Positions 27,845 to 39,473 of a stretch of DNA of 64,000 nucleotides are shown here, one piece after another. Below the pieces are notes generated by a model. That model saw only the letters and a program-made list of their open reading frames with translations. It ran no database searches and was not told the DNA's origin. This DNA is from Micromonospora cathayae (GTDB lineage: Bacteria; Actinomycetota; Actinomycetes; Mycobacteriales; Micromonosporaceae). Numbering within the stretch: position 1 is the first letter of the stretch; each line of letters begins with the position of its first letter. Where the stretch lies: the NCBI RefSeq assembly GCF_028993575.1, contig NZ_CP118615.1:7132443-7196442 (forward strand), written 5' to 3'. Position numbers and translations under genes: made by a program.

Positions 27845-28420
27845 ATGCGGGGTCACCGACCCGGCCACGCCGCTTCGGCGGCGCTGGTCATGCTCACGCT
27901 GCTCGGGATGCTCGTCCTCACCGCGGGGACGCCCGCCCGCGCCGGGGAGAACGTCTTCGTCGAGGTCAATCCGAGTACGGTCCAGGCCGGCAACCGGGTG
28001 AACCTGCGGGCCAGTTGCGACAACCGGAACGACCAGCAGGCGGAGGTCACCTCGGACGCCTTCGGCCGGGTGGTGCTGCGCCCGAACAACGGCGGCTCCG
28101 GCACCGGGCGGGACAACGACAATGGTGGCACCAGCCGGGCCGACAGCGGCTTCCTCACCGGCGCGGTGACCGTGCCGGGCAGCACCGCACCGGGTGACTA
28201 TCCGGTCGACCTGCGCTGTGCCAACGGCAACCGGGCGACCACCACGTTGACCGTGCTGAACATGACCCAGCCGAGCAAGGGTCCGGCCACCGGGGGCGGG
28301 GGCACCGCGGGTGGCCGGGGTGCCGGTTCGCTGCTGCTGGTCGGTGGTCTCGTGGTGGCCGCCGTCGCGGCCGGGCTGGGCGTCCTCGGCAGCCGCCCCC
28401 GGCGGCCCGGGAGTCCCTGA
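27845..28420 (+). CDS. Secreted, C-terminally anchored protein; possible sortase substrate
   Basis: A 191-residue protein with a signal peptide (to about residue 36, TPARAGE). An Ig-like extracellular domain follows (VEVNPSTVQAGNRVNLRASC to YPVDLRCANGNRATTTLTV), with Cys in LRASC and LRC likely forming a disulfide. After a Gly-rich linker come a hydrophobic helix (SLLLVGGLVVAAVAAGLGVL) and the basic tail SRPRRPGSP. This is a sorting-signal layout; GPATG stands where LPxTG would be. The sortase gene starts 12 bp downstream, so the two probably work together. ATG 27845 follows GGGAAGGGGAGG. Confidence 0.75.
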   Translation: MRGHRPGHAASAALVMLTLLGMLVLTAGTPARAGENVFVEVNPSTVQAGNRVNLRASCDNRNDQQAEVTSDAFGRVVLRPNNGGSGTGRDNDNGGTSRADSGFLTGAVTVPGSTAPGDYPVDLRCANGNRATTTLTVLNMTQPSKGPATGGGGTAGGRGAGSLLLVGGLVVAAVAAGLGVLGSRPRRPGSP

Positions 28421-28432
28421 CCGGGGTACGCC

Positions 28433-29482
28433 ATGACCGGCTCACCCCAGCACGACGGTCCGCGCCGGTCGTCGGCCCGCCCCGGCGTCGCCCGGCGGTC
28501 CGCGACCGGCCGGCCCGAACGCGGAACCCGGCTCCGGCGCGGCCCGGTCCCGCTGGGCCACGGGCTGGTGCTGCTCCGGCGCGGACTGTGGTACGTCCTG
28601 GCGTCGCTCGGCCGGGTGTCGTGGCTCGGCGTACGGCTGCTCTGGCGCGGCCTCGGCGGAGGCGCGAAGCTGCTCTGGCGCGGGCTCGGCGAGGACGCGC
28701 GACTGCTCTGGCGGGGGTTGGTCCTGTTCCGGGGGGTTGCGGCCGAGGCCAGCCGGCTCGGGGGGCACCTGGCCGCTCCCGCCGCGCCGGGCACACCACG
28801 ACAACCGGGCACCGGGGCCGCCCGGGCCCCGGCGACCCCCCGGGGGCCGGCCCGGCGGCTGGCCCGCACCGGACCGGGCGCGCCGGTGCTGGTGGTCGCC
28901 ACGCTGATGGTGCTGATCATGACGATGCTCGGGGTCGAGCAGGTCACCGGCATGAGCCTGCTGCCGGACCGGCTCACCGCCGGTCTGCGTCCCCCGCCGC
29001 GCGCGTTCCCGGTGCTGCCCGCCAGTCCGCCGGTGGAACTCGACATCCAGGCGGTCGACGTGCACGCCCCGGTCCACCGGGTGGGTCTGGCCGCGGACGG
29101 CACGATCGGGGTACCGGACGAGAAGCGCTCCCACGAAGCCGCCTGGTACGACCAGGGCCCGACCCCGGGTCAGTACGGCCCGGCGGTGATCGTCGGACAC
29201 GTCGACAGCTCGACCGGGCCGGCGGTCTTCCACGATCTGAAGCGGCTACGGGCCGGCGACCGGATCGAGGTCGACCGGGCCGACCGGTCGGTGGCGATCT
29301 TCGAGGTGAACGCGGTGGAACGGTTCGACAAGGAGCGTCTGCCGGTGGACGAGGTGTTCGGCGACTTCAGCCGACCGAACCTGCGTCTGATCACCTGCGG
29401 TGGCCGGTGGGTGGGAGGCCCGACCGGGTACGCGGACAACGTCGTGGTCTTCGCCTCGCTGGTGAAGGCCCGGCGACCGTGA
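28433..29482 (+). CDS. Sortase (class E/F-like) with a repeated amphipathic N-terminal region
   Basis: A 349-residue protein. The catalytic domain (about 190-349) has His in VIVGHVDSSTGP, the catalytic Cys in LRLITCGGR, and the downstream YADNVVVFASLV strand typical of actinobacterial class E/F sortases. One transmembrane helix (VLVVATLMVLIMTMLGV) precedes it. The N-terminal cytoplasmic region (about 1-135) is unusual: Arg-rich, with three tandem 11-residue repeats starting LLWRGL. The enzyme would cleave a sorting signal and attach the protein to peptidoglycan or another amine. The neighbouring anchored protein is its likely substrate. Confidence 0.85.
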   Translation: MTGSPQHDGPRRSSARPGVARRSATGRPERGTRLRRGPVPLGHGLVLLRRGLWYVLASLGRVSWLGVRLLWRGLGGGAKLLWRGLGEDARLLWRGLVLFRGVAAEASRLGGHLAAPAAPGTPRQPGTGAARAPATPRGPARRLARTGPGAPVLVVATLMVLIMTMLGVEQVTGMSLLPDRLTAGLRPPPRAFPVLPASPPVELDIQAVDVHAPVHRVGLAADGTIGVPDEKRSHEAAWYDQGPTPGQYGPAVIVGHVDSSTGPAVFHDLKRLRAGDRIEVDRADRSVAIFEVNAVERFDKERLPVDEVFGDFSRPNLRLITCGGRWVGGPTGYADNVVVFASLVKARRP

Positions 29483-29515
29483 GCGCGGACGCCTGGACGT
29501 CGGACCGCCGCAGCG

Positions 29516-29663
29516 GACCGTGGTCAGACCGCCGGGTCGGGAGACCGGGTCCGGACCGTCGCGGTCAGGCCGCCGGCCGTCAAGCCGCCTGGGTCGGGAG
29601 GCCGGGGTCGGGAGACCCGGCCCAGGCCGCTGGGTCAGGACGCCGGGCGTCGGGCCGCCGGGG
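29516..29663. repeat. Degenerate GGGTCGGGAG-type repeats
   Basis: Several imperfect copies of a GGGTCGGGAGRCCGG-like unit between the sortase and HNH genes (convergent). No gene is supported in this 181-bp gap. Confidence 0.5.
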
Positions 29664-30200
29664 TCAGGCCGCCGCCTCGGCCTCCCGCAGGTCGAGCCAG
29701 TCCGCCCAGCGAGGGTCGGGGGCTCGGTGGCCGAGCACCCGCCACGCCGTGCCCTTCGGGGCGGCCGGCATCGAGTGCAGCCGCCAGCCCAGCTCGGCCG
29801 GGGTCTTGTCACCTTTGGTGTGGTTGCACCGGGCGCATGCGGCGACGACGTTCTCCCAGGCGTGCCGGCCACCCCGGCTGCGCGGGAAGACATGGTCGAT
29901 GGTCTCGGCCGGGCCCCGGCAGTACGCGCACCGCCCGCCGTCCCGGGCGAAGATCGCCCGGCGGGAGAGCCCGACGTGGGTGCGATAGGGCACCCGGACG
30001 AACCGGGTCAACCGGACCACCGAGGGGACGGGCAGGGCGTCGAAGGCGCTGTGCAGAACGCCGTCACCGTCGGCCACACAGACCGCCTTGGCGGTGAGCA
30101 CCAGGATCGCGGCCCGACGCACCGACACGACACACAACGGCTCGTAGGTGGCGTTGAGGACCAACGCGCCGGAGCCCATTGCGGGTCGTATGTCAGGCAT
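29664..30200 (-). CDS. HNH endonuclease family protein
   Basis: A 178-residue protein. The C-terminal half contains the zinc-bound HNH nuclease core: CAYCRGPAETIDHVFPRSRGG (two adjacent pieces), then NVVAACARCNHTKGDKTPAE, with CxxC pairs and the DH/N/H catalytic pattern. The N-terminal half (LVLNATYEPLCVVSVRRAAILVL) is the conserved leader of a widespread actinobacterial HNH family of unknown role. ATG 30200 has GGGAGGG upstream. It is divergent from the MscS gene. Confidence 0.88.
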   Translation of the reverse strand: MPDIRPAMGSGALVLNATYEPLCVVSVRRAAILVLTAKAVCVADGDGVLHSAFDALPVPSVVRLTRFVRVPYRTHVGLSRRAIFARDGGRCAYCRGPAETIDHVFPRSRGGRHAWENVVAACARCNHTKGDKTPAELGWRLHSMPAAPKGTAWRVLGHRAPDPRWADWLDLREAEAAA

Positions 30201-30323
30201 CGTGCTCACCCTCCCGGTCCAGCCGCTTCGCGCCCTTCGCGGTCGACCGTGGGCGACGCAGGGTCGACCGCGGCCGGCATCCGGAAGGATCACCGACGTT
30301 CCGTGCGCCAATCGTCCCTGATC

Positions 30324-30356
30324 GGACCCCGGATTGCACGTACTAATCCGGGGTCC
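30324..30356. other. Perfect 12-bp inverted repeat between divergent genes
   Basis: GGACCCCGGATT (30324-30335) / AATCCGGGGTCC (30345-30356), 9-nt loop, followed on the plus strand by GAAGCTTTTT. It lies in the divergent region between the HNH gene and mscS, so it is not an obvious terminator of either; it could be an operator, the 3' end of a small RNA, or a structured 5' leader. Confidence 0.75.
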
Positions 30357-30492
30357 CTCGTGAAGCTTTTTCGCCTGTGCAAAGATGACCGGTTTCGGAC
30401 TTGTTGATCAAGGGTGAACCGGAGCCCGGCGCGGACCGTGGACGGGTGGGTCGGGCGTCACCGCCAGCCGCCGGTGCGGTACGAAAGCAGAC

Positions 30493-31665
30493 GTGACAGT
30501 CGCCGATCCGACGCCGCCCGCTCCGCCGGTCACCGGGAGCCTGACGCCCGCCCTGCCGGGCGGGGAACGCCTGATGCTCGCCCTGCCGGCCGAGGAGAGC
30601 CCGAAGACGGACCAGCTCAGCCCGGACTGCCTCTCCGACGCGCTCTGCAAGAACGTCTACGAGGTGACCGGCTCGACCTGGTTCGCCGAGGGAAGCTACT
30701 GGATTCTGCTCAAGCCGCTGCGGATCGTGCTGATCCTGCTGCTGGCGGTGGCCGCCCGGTTCCTGCTCAGCCGGATGATCAACCGGCTGGTCCGGACCAC
30801 CACCGACGGGGCGGTGCCGACCCTGCTCAAACCGCTGCGGGAGCGGATCCCCACCGCCGCTACCCAGCCGGGCGAGTTCGTACCGGAACGCCGACGCCAG
30901 CGCGCCGAGGCGATCGGTTCGGTGCTGCGCAGCCTGGTCACCGCGTTCGTCTTCGGCATCGCCCTGCTGATGATCCTGCGCGAGTTCAGCTTCGATCTGG
31001 CTCCGCTGCTGGCCAGCGCCGGAATCGTCGGCGTGGCCCTGGGCTTCGGGGCGCAGAGCCTGGTCAAGGATCTGATCGCCGGGCTGTTCATGCTGCTGGA
31101 GGACCAGTACGGCGTGGGTGACACGGTGGATCTCGGCGAGGCGACCGGGGTGGTCGAGTCGGTCGGACTGCGGGTCACCACGGTCCGCGACGGCCGGGGC
31201 GTGCTCTGGTACATCCGCAACGGCGAGATCGTCCGGGTCGGCAACAAGAGCCAGGGGTGGGCGCTGGTCGTGGTCGACCTGCCGATCGGTTTCGCCAGTA
31301 CCGAGGAGGCGACCGCGGTGCTGCGTACCGCGGCGGCGTCGGTGGCGCTCGACCCGGACCTGGCCCCGGAGATCGTGGAACCGCCGGAGGTGCTCGGCGT
31401 CGAGCAGGTGACCATCGACGGCGCGCTGATCCGTACCGTGGTGAAGACCAGTGCCGAGGGGCAGTTCGCGATCGGCCGGGAGCTGCGCCGCCGGTTGGCC
31501 GAGGCCCTGGAGAACTCGGGCATCACCGCGAAGATCGCGTTGGCCCGCTTCTATCCGGGCGTGCCGGGTGGCCCGGGCGGCCCGCTACCGGGCGGTCCGG
31601 CACCGGGCGGTCCGGCCGGAGGGCCGACCACCACCCCCGCCGCCGGGCCGGGCACCCCCGCCTGA
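30493..31665 (+). CDS. Mechanosensitive channel, MscS family
   Basis: A 390-residue membrane protein. Two hydrophobic segments (PLRIVLILLLAVAARFLL and LVTAFVFGIALLMIL) precede the pore helix TM3: LLASAGIVGVALGFGAQSLV, KDLIAGLFMLLEDQYGVGD. The Ala/Gly-packed TM3 and QYGVGD are MscS hallmarks. The cytoplasmic beta domain (VRDGRGVLWYIRNGEIVRVGN) follows. It opens under membrane tension to release solutes. The C terminus is a Pro/Gly repeat tail (GGP units, about 360-390). GTG 30493 has only a weak GAAAG upstream. Confidence 0.9.
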   Translation: MTVADPTPPAPPVTGSLTPALPGGERLMLALPAEESPKTDQLSPDCLSDALCKNVYEVTGSTWFAEGSYWILLKPLRIVLILLLAVAARFLLSRMINRLVRTTTDGAVPTLLKPLRERIPTAATQPGEFVPERRRQRAEAIGSVLRSLVTAFVFGIALLMILREFSFDLAPLLASAGIVGVALGFGAQSLVKDLIAGLFMLLEDQYGVGDTVDLGEATGVVESVGLRVTTVRDGRGVLWYIRNGEIVRVGNKSQGWALVVVDLPIGFASTEEATAVLRTAAASVALDPDLAPEIVEPPEVLGVEQVTIDGALIRTVVKTSAEGQFAIGRELRRRLAEALENSGITAKIALARFYPGVPGGPGGPLPGGPAPGGPAGGPTTTPAAGPGTPA

Positions 31666-31714
31666 GCTGCGACTTCAGCGGTTCCATTCGGCCGCTCGAG
31701 CTGCCCGACCAACA

Positions 31715-31739
31715 AGGGGTCGCGATCCGCGCGGCCCCT
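31715..31739 (+). terminator. Possible hairpin downstream of the MscS gene
   Basis: Imperfect inverted repeat with AGGGG and CCCCT at its ends and CGCG inner arms, 50 bp after the stop. Confidence 0.35.
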
Positions 31740-31934
31740 CGGGTATCGTCCGTTCGTTCAGTCGGAGATGCGACGATCTATCCGTTCACCCTAGCCAGCC
31801 TTCAGACGATCGGGCAGAATCCGGGAACGAGCTCCTCCGGAGCGTGATCACGTCCTCGCTGCTCCGTAGATCTGACGACGATTCCCGGCCGTGCCACCAC
31901 GAGTGGCCGCCCGTCGGGAACGATGGAGGCCACG

Positions 31935-33314
31935 GTGTCCGACGAGCGACCCCTCCACGAAGGTCCGGCCACCTTCGGTGAAGTGTTCGCCCAGACCGAG
32001 TACCGGGCCGTTCTGACGGCCACCACCCTGTCCTGGATCGGCGACTACATCGCCAAGGCCGCGGTGACCGTCCTGGTCTACCGGGAGACCGAGTCGGTGG
32101 CGCTCTCGGCGGCGGCGTTCGCGGTGAGCTACCTGCCCTGGCTGATCGGGGGGCCGCTGCTCTCCACGGTGGCGGACCGCTGCCGGTACCGGTCGGTCAT
32201 GGTCAACTCGGACCTGTTCCGGATGGTGCTGGTCGCCCTGGTCGCCGTGCCGAACCTCCCGGTCTGGGCGATCCTCGGTCTGCTCTTCGCCACCACCCTG
32301 GCCAACCCACCGAGCCAGGCCGCACGGTCGGCGCTGATGCCGGTGATCCTGACCGGTGACCGGCTGGTGGTCGGCCTCTCGCTGAACAGCAGCGTGGGGC
32401 AGGCCGCGCAGGTCACCGGTTACCTGGTCGGCGCGGCCATCGCCACCGCGAACCCCACGGTGGCCCTGCTGGTCAACGCGGCCAGCTTCGGCGCGTCCGC
32501 GTTGATCGTCCGGCTCGGTGTCGGCGACCATCCCCGGGTGCTGACCGGTGAGGTACGCGCCTCGCTGCTGCGGGAGACGGCAGCCGGATTCCGCATCGTC
32601 TTCGGTACCCCGGTGCTGAGGGCGATCGCGGTGCTGGTGTTCAGCTCGATGCTCTTCTCCATCGTCCCGGAGGGGCTGGCCGGCGCCTGGGCGGGTGAGC
32701 GCGCGGGCGGCGGGGTGGACGCGGCCACCACCCAGGCGATGATCATGGCTGCCGCCCCGGTGGGCTTCATCCTGGGCGGCCTGATCATCGGACGGGCGGT
32801 ACGACCGGCGCGCCGGGTGACCCTGATCCGCCCGTTCGCCGTCCTGGCCCCGCTGGTGCTGGTGCCCGCCCTGTTCGACCCGCCACCGGCCGTGGTGGCG
32901 GTGCTCGTGGCGGTCTGCGGCTTCGCGGTGGCCGGCCTGCTGCCGGTCGCGAACGGGCTCTTCGTCCGGGCCCTGCCGGACGGCTACCGGGCCCGCGCCT
33001 TCGGCGTGATGGCGACCGGCATGCAGGTGATCCAGGGCTTCGCCGTGATCGTCACCGGGTTGCTCGCCGAACGCTTCTCCATCCCCACCGTGGTCGGCCT
33101 GTGGAGTGCGGCCGGGGTGCTGCTGATGCTCGTGGTGGCCGCCCGCTGGCCGAACCCCGGCACCTTCGAGGCCGCCATCGCCGCGGCGAAGACCGGCCCG
33201 GCTGGCCCGACGTCCAACCCGCCGGCCGGGGCGGCACGCACCGGACCGGAGCCCCGCGGCGACGGCCCGCTGGCCGGCCGGCGGGCTGCCGCCGGCGGTA
33301 CCGCCACGCTGTGA
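31935..33314 (+). CDS. MFS transporter
   Basis: A 459-residue membrane protein with about 12 hydrophobic segments, beginning FAQTEYRAVLTATTLSWIGDYIAK and including the loop LLSTVADRCRYRSVMV (motif A-like D-R-x-x-x-R). It resembles the MFS_3/enterobactin-exporter-like group of actinobacteria. Substrate unknown. I chose GTG 31935, with GGAGG 5 nt upstream; an in-frame ATG at 31923 overlaps that site. The C-terminal 45 residues are disordered and Pro/Arg-rich. Confidence 0.85.
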   Translation: MSDERPLHEGPATFGEVFAQTEYRAVLTATTLSWIGDYIAKAAVTVLVYRETESVALSAAAFAVSYLPWLIGGPLLSTVADRCRYRSVMVNSDLFRMVLVALVAVPNLPVWAILGLLFATTLANPPSQAARSALMPVILTGDRLVVGLSLNSSVGQAAQVTGYLVGAAIATANPTVALLVNAASFGASALIVRLGVGDHPRVLTGEVRASLLRETAAGFRIVFGTPVLRAIAVLVFSSMLFSIVPEGLAGAWAGERAGGGVDAATTQAMIMAAAPVGFILGGLIIGRAVRPARRVTLIRPFAVLAPLVLVPALFDPPPAVVAVLVAVCGFAVAGLLPVANGLFVRALPDGYRARAFGVMATGMQVIQGFAVIVTGLLAERFSIPTVVGLWSAAGVLLMLVVAARWPNPGTFEAAIAAAKTGPAGPTSNPPAGAARTGPEPRGDGPLAGRRAAAGGTATL

Positions 33315-33381
33315 CCGAGCCCGCACCGCGCCAGCCACGGACGGCCCCGACAGCGGCGTGGGCACCTGGCAGGATGGAACG

Positions 33382-33801
33382 GTGACTTCCCCAGCCGACG
33401 CCGACCGGACGCAACCGACCTTCTTCGAGGCGGTCGGGGGTGAGCCCACCTTCCGGCGGCTGGTCGCCGAGTTCTACGCCGGGATCGCCGCCGATCCGCT
33501 GCTGCGCCCGATGTACCCCGAGGAGGATCTCGGCCCGGCGACGGAGCGGATGACCCTGTTCCTGATGCAGTACTGGGGCGGCCCGAACACCTACTCCGCC
33601 CAGCGGGGTCATCCGCGCCTGCGGATGCGGCACGCGCCGTTCCGGATCGGGCCGGCCGAGCGGGACGCCTGGCTGCGGAACATGCGTCGGGCGGTCGACA
33701 CCCTGGACCTGCCGCCGGACCTCGACACGACGCTGTGGGACTACCTCGAGCGGGCCGCGTACTTCATGGTCAACGTGATGGAGGATCCGGCCGTCCACTG
33801 A
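33382..33801 (+). CDS. glbO: Truncated hemoglobin, group II (trHbO)
   Basis: A 139-residue globin. EFYAGIAADPLLRPMYPEEDL carries the B10-region Tyr (two adjoining stretches), FLMQYWGGPNTYSAQRGHPRLRMRHAPF includes the proximal F8 His, and RDAWLRNM the G8 Trp characteristic of trHbO. These proteins bind O2 and related diatomics and are associated with respiratory membranes or redox protection in actinobacteria. The GTG at 33382 fits the family; CAGGAT lies 6 nt upstream, so it may be leaderless. Confidence 0.93.
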   Translation: MTSPADADRTQPTFFEAVGGEPTFRRLVAEFYAGIAADPLLRPMYPEEDLGPATERMTLFLMQYWGGPNTYSAQRGHPRLRMRHAPFRIGPAERDAWLRNMRRAVDTLDLPPDLDTTLWDYLERAAYFMVNVMEDPAVH

Positions 33802-34184
33802 CCGCCCCGGCCCACCCGTGGCCCCCGGCGACGCTCCGGCCCTGACGGCCACGGACGCCGGCCCGGACAGGGATGCCGGCCCGGACACCGCCCGGCTGCC
33901 AGCCCGGAACCGCTGGCCCACCCGCCCCCGCTGATCCAACCCGGACAGAGTCGGGCCGTCGGGAGGGCCGTCCGGGACAGGTGGTGACCGGCCCGGTGAA
34001 CGGCGGCGGCCGGTCGGACCGCTCCGACCGGCATCACCGACGACCGTCGTCCCGTCGCGGAACCCGTGCCGCCCGCAGGGCGCACGCCAGCTCGGAGCAG
34101 GGTCACGCATGCCCTGAGCAGGGCGCTCGGAGCAGGGTCACGCATGCCCTGGGCAGAGTGCCCCCCGGCGCAGGGCACGGATGC
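33802..34184. other. Gene-free region between glbO and the YbjN gene
   Basis: No gene is supported. The right part holds 35-bp direct repeats (listed separately); the rest is high-GC sequence without a convincing start or motif. Confidence 0.5.
34091..34151. repeat. 35-bp direct repeat, two near-perfect copies plus a degenerate third
   Basis: CTCGGAGCAGGGTCACGCAT, continuing GCCCTG, occurs at 34091-34116 and again at 34126-34151 (period 35). A degenerate copy with GAGCAGGGCAC runs into the 3' end of the YbjN gene near 34187-34199. Confidence 0.8.
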
Positions 34185-34613
34185 TCAGAGCAGGGCACCC
34201 TCGTCGTGCAACCAGTCCACGAAGTTCGTCGCGACCGCCGCACCGCAGTCGAGCATCTCGACCAGCAGGGCGTCGTGGGTTCCCGCCCCCAGCGGCACCT
34301 GCAGCTCGGCATAGATCGGCAGTTGCCCGCGCTCGGTCGGGTCACCGATGTACGCCTTGCAGAACCGGCGGGTGTGGTTCCACTCGTTGACCACCCGGTA
34401 GGCCCGGTCGGCCCAGTCCGGTGGCACGGTCGCGTGTGGACGGGCCCGCATCACCAGGATCTCGTCCTCCGGGCCCTCGAGGGTGACCAGCACCGCGTGC
34501 CGCTCCCACATGGCCAGCAGGTTGCCGTCGCCGTCCGCGAGGTAGCGGACGTCGAGCAGGTCGAGCGCCTCGCAGACCCGGGCGAGGGTGACCGGGGCGA
34601 CGACGACGGACAT
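34185..34613 (-). CDS. YbjN domain protein
   Basis: A 142-residue protein. The order CEALDLLDVRYLADGDGNLL, AVLVTLEGPEDEILVMRA, AYRVVNEWNHTRRFCKAYIG, IYAELQVPLGAG matches the YbjN/type III chaperone-like fold found across actinobacteria. The molecular role is not settled. I chose ATG 34613; its upstream site is weak and a GTG four codons upstream is possible. Confidence 0.82.
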   Translation of the reverse strand: MSVVVAPVTLARVCEALDLLDVRYLADGDGNLLAMWERHAVLVTLEGPEDEILVMRARPHATVPPDWADRAYRVVNEWNHTRRFCKAYIGDPTERGQLPIYAELQVPLGAGTHDALLVEMLDCGAAVATNFVDWLHDEGALL

Positions 34614-34903
34614 TTCCGGGCGCACCGGCCGCTCGGCGGCGGAGAGACAGTCGTCTCCCGGCTCACGTGGTGCCGGTGGTCCGACCCGGACGGTGCCTTC
34701 CACTGTGATCCCACTTCGACTTTCCGGTTCGCCACCACCGGCGTGACCGGGGCGCCATGACCACCACGGCATCGCTCGCGCACCTCACTCCCCAGCGGAT
34801 CCACACGCCTACGGTGCGTTGGACCCGAGGATGGACGGTACCCGGACAGCCGGCGTGAAGCATCCCCCCAACGCCAGCCCCGGGACAGAAGAAGGACTAC
34901 GGG

Positions 34904-35635
34904 TCATCCGTTCGGATGATCACTCGATGGCTTTACGACGAGATCTGCTACCTTTTGCGACCATACGGCTCCGTACGGTGCGACCAGTCCCACCCACCGG
35001 TTCGTCAGCCGCACCTGGACCGCCTCGGGGCCACCCCCGGCCACTCCGAGGAAACCCATCCGGACGATCCCCTGGACCAGTCGCTGGGTCACCTCGACCC
35101 GCTCCCCGCTCTCCGCGGTGACGACCACGGCGACGTGGTCGAGCAGCGCGTCGCGTACCGCCCGCTGACCCACCGCCCGTCCCGCCACCCCGTGCGCGGC
35201 GGCGGCCCGCAGCGTACCGGCGGCGGCGTCGGCGACCCGGCGCAGTTCGGCACCGGGGATCGTCTCGACCATCCACCCCGGCACGGCCGGCAGCGGCCAG
35301 CGCCACTGCGCGTCCCGCCGCGCCGGCAGGGCCGTCCCGGCCCGGTCCAACTCGGCGAGCAGGTCGGCGGCGGCCACCGTCGCGTCCCCGGGGCCGGGAC
35401 CGGCCACCGTCCGGGACACCAGCACCGACCAGGGCAACCGGCCCCACAGGGTGGTCCGGCCGGAGGTGCCCGACGAGCGGAGCCGGACCAGCGCCGCCGG
35501 GTCGAACCGGACCAGCCGGGCCAGGAACGCACCGCTGTCGGTCACTCCGGTCAGCCCGTGCCCGGCCGCCCCGACGACGCCGTCCACGCCGGACCCGACC
35601 GGGCCGGGCCGGCCGTGCAGCTCGGCGCCGGTCAC
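34904..35635 (-). CDS. Hypothetical protein coupled to the thioesterase gene
   Basis: A 243-residue protein starting at GTG 35635, which overlaps the thioesterase stop by 4 bp (GTGA). It contains FLARLVRFDPAALVRLRSSG, LWGRLPWSVLVSRTVAGPGP, WRWPLPAVPGWMVETIPGAEL and a helical Ala-rich stretch. No signal peptide or transmembrane helix is evident. The coding pattern and coupling make it a real gene; I do not recognise the family. Confidence 0.75.
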   Translation of the reverse strand: MTGAELHGRPGPVGSGVDGVVGAAGHGLTGVTDSGAFLARLVRFDPAALVRLRSSGTSGRTTLWGRLPWSVLVSRTVAGPGPGDATVAAADLLAELDRAGTALPARRDAQWRWPLPAVPGWMVETIPGAELRRVADAAAGTLRAAAAHGVAGRAVGQRAVRDALLDHVAVVVTAESGERVEVTQRLVQGIVRMGFLGVAGGGPEAVQVRLTNRWVGLVAPYGAVWSQKVADLVVKPSSDHPNG

Positions 35636-36090
35636 CCGGCCTCCCCGGCCGCCGGGGCGGGCAGGGCGTACGTCGACAGGAAGGTGCGTTCCTCCGGGGT
35701 GATCCGGCGCAGCCGCTTCTCCGCCAGGTCGTACGGGACCAGCACCGAACGGGCCCGACTGGCCAGCACCTCGCCGTCGTACAGCTCGTAGCCGATGGTG
35801 AAGGAGGCGGTACGGATCTCCTCCACCCACAACTCGATCCGGACGGTCGGGGCGGCGTCGGCGGTGGCCCGGCCCAGCGCGTAGTCCACCGGACGCAGGT
35901 AGTCGATCTCGTGCCGGGCGATCACCACGCCCTCGGCGAACGAGCCGACCCCCCACGCCCGGCCACCGGCGAACATCAACGCCACCCGCGCCTCCTCGTA
36001 GAGGGTGAGGAAACGCGAGTTGTTGACGTGCCCGTACGCGTCCAGGTCGGACCAGCGCAGCGTGCAGTGGTAGACGAACCGGTCGCTCAT
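35632..36090 (-). CDS. Acyl-CoA thioesterase, hotdog fold (4HBT/YbgC-like)
   Basis: A 152-residue protein. LRWSDLDAYGHVNNSRFLTLYEEAR is the YbgC-type active-site region (two adjoining stretches) with the catalytic Asp and the HVNN motif. FTIGYELYDGEVLASRARSVLV forms the last hotdog strands. It would hydrolyse short acyl-CoA thioesters in the cytosol. It lies 10 bp downstream of ettA in the same direction and overlaps the next gene. Confidence 0.9.
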   Translation of the reverse strand: MSDRFVYHCTLRWSDLDAYGHVNNSRFLTLYEEARVALMFAGGRAWGVGSFAEGVVIARHEIDYLRPVDYALGRATADAAPTVRIELWVEEIRTASFTIGYELYDGEVLASRARSVLVPYDLAEKRLRRITPEERTFLSTYALPAPAAGEAG

Positions 36091-36100
36091 GCCGCCCCGA

Positions 36101-37777
<1,677 letters not shown>

Positions 37778-38072
37778 GGTGCGGGCTACCTCCGTACGTT
37801 GCGATTGGGAGCCGGCGAGCGAAGGGGCGGACCGGTCCACCCGCGTGCCGCCGGCCGCCGGCCGGGCGCACGCACGCCATCCTCAATCCTGACAGGTACG
37901 GCCGGCTGCGCCCACATCACCCCGCCCGGCCGGGCCGCCGACGTCATCCAGATCACGCTGAGGTTCGCCAACCGGTGATCAGGGAAGTAACAGCCGCACG
38001 GGGCCGCATACACCGCAGCTACCCTCAGTACGCTCGTGCGGAGGACCCGTCGTTTACCGGAGGTGGCCGATC

Positions 38073-39469
<1,397 letters not shown>

Positions 39470-39473
<4 letters not shown>

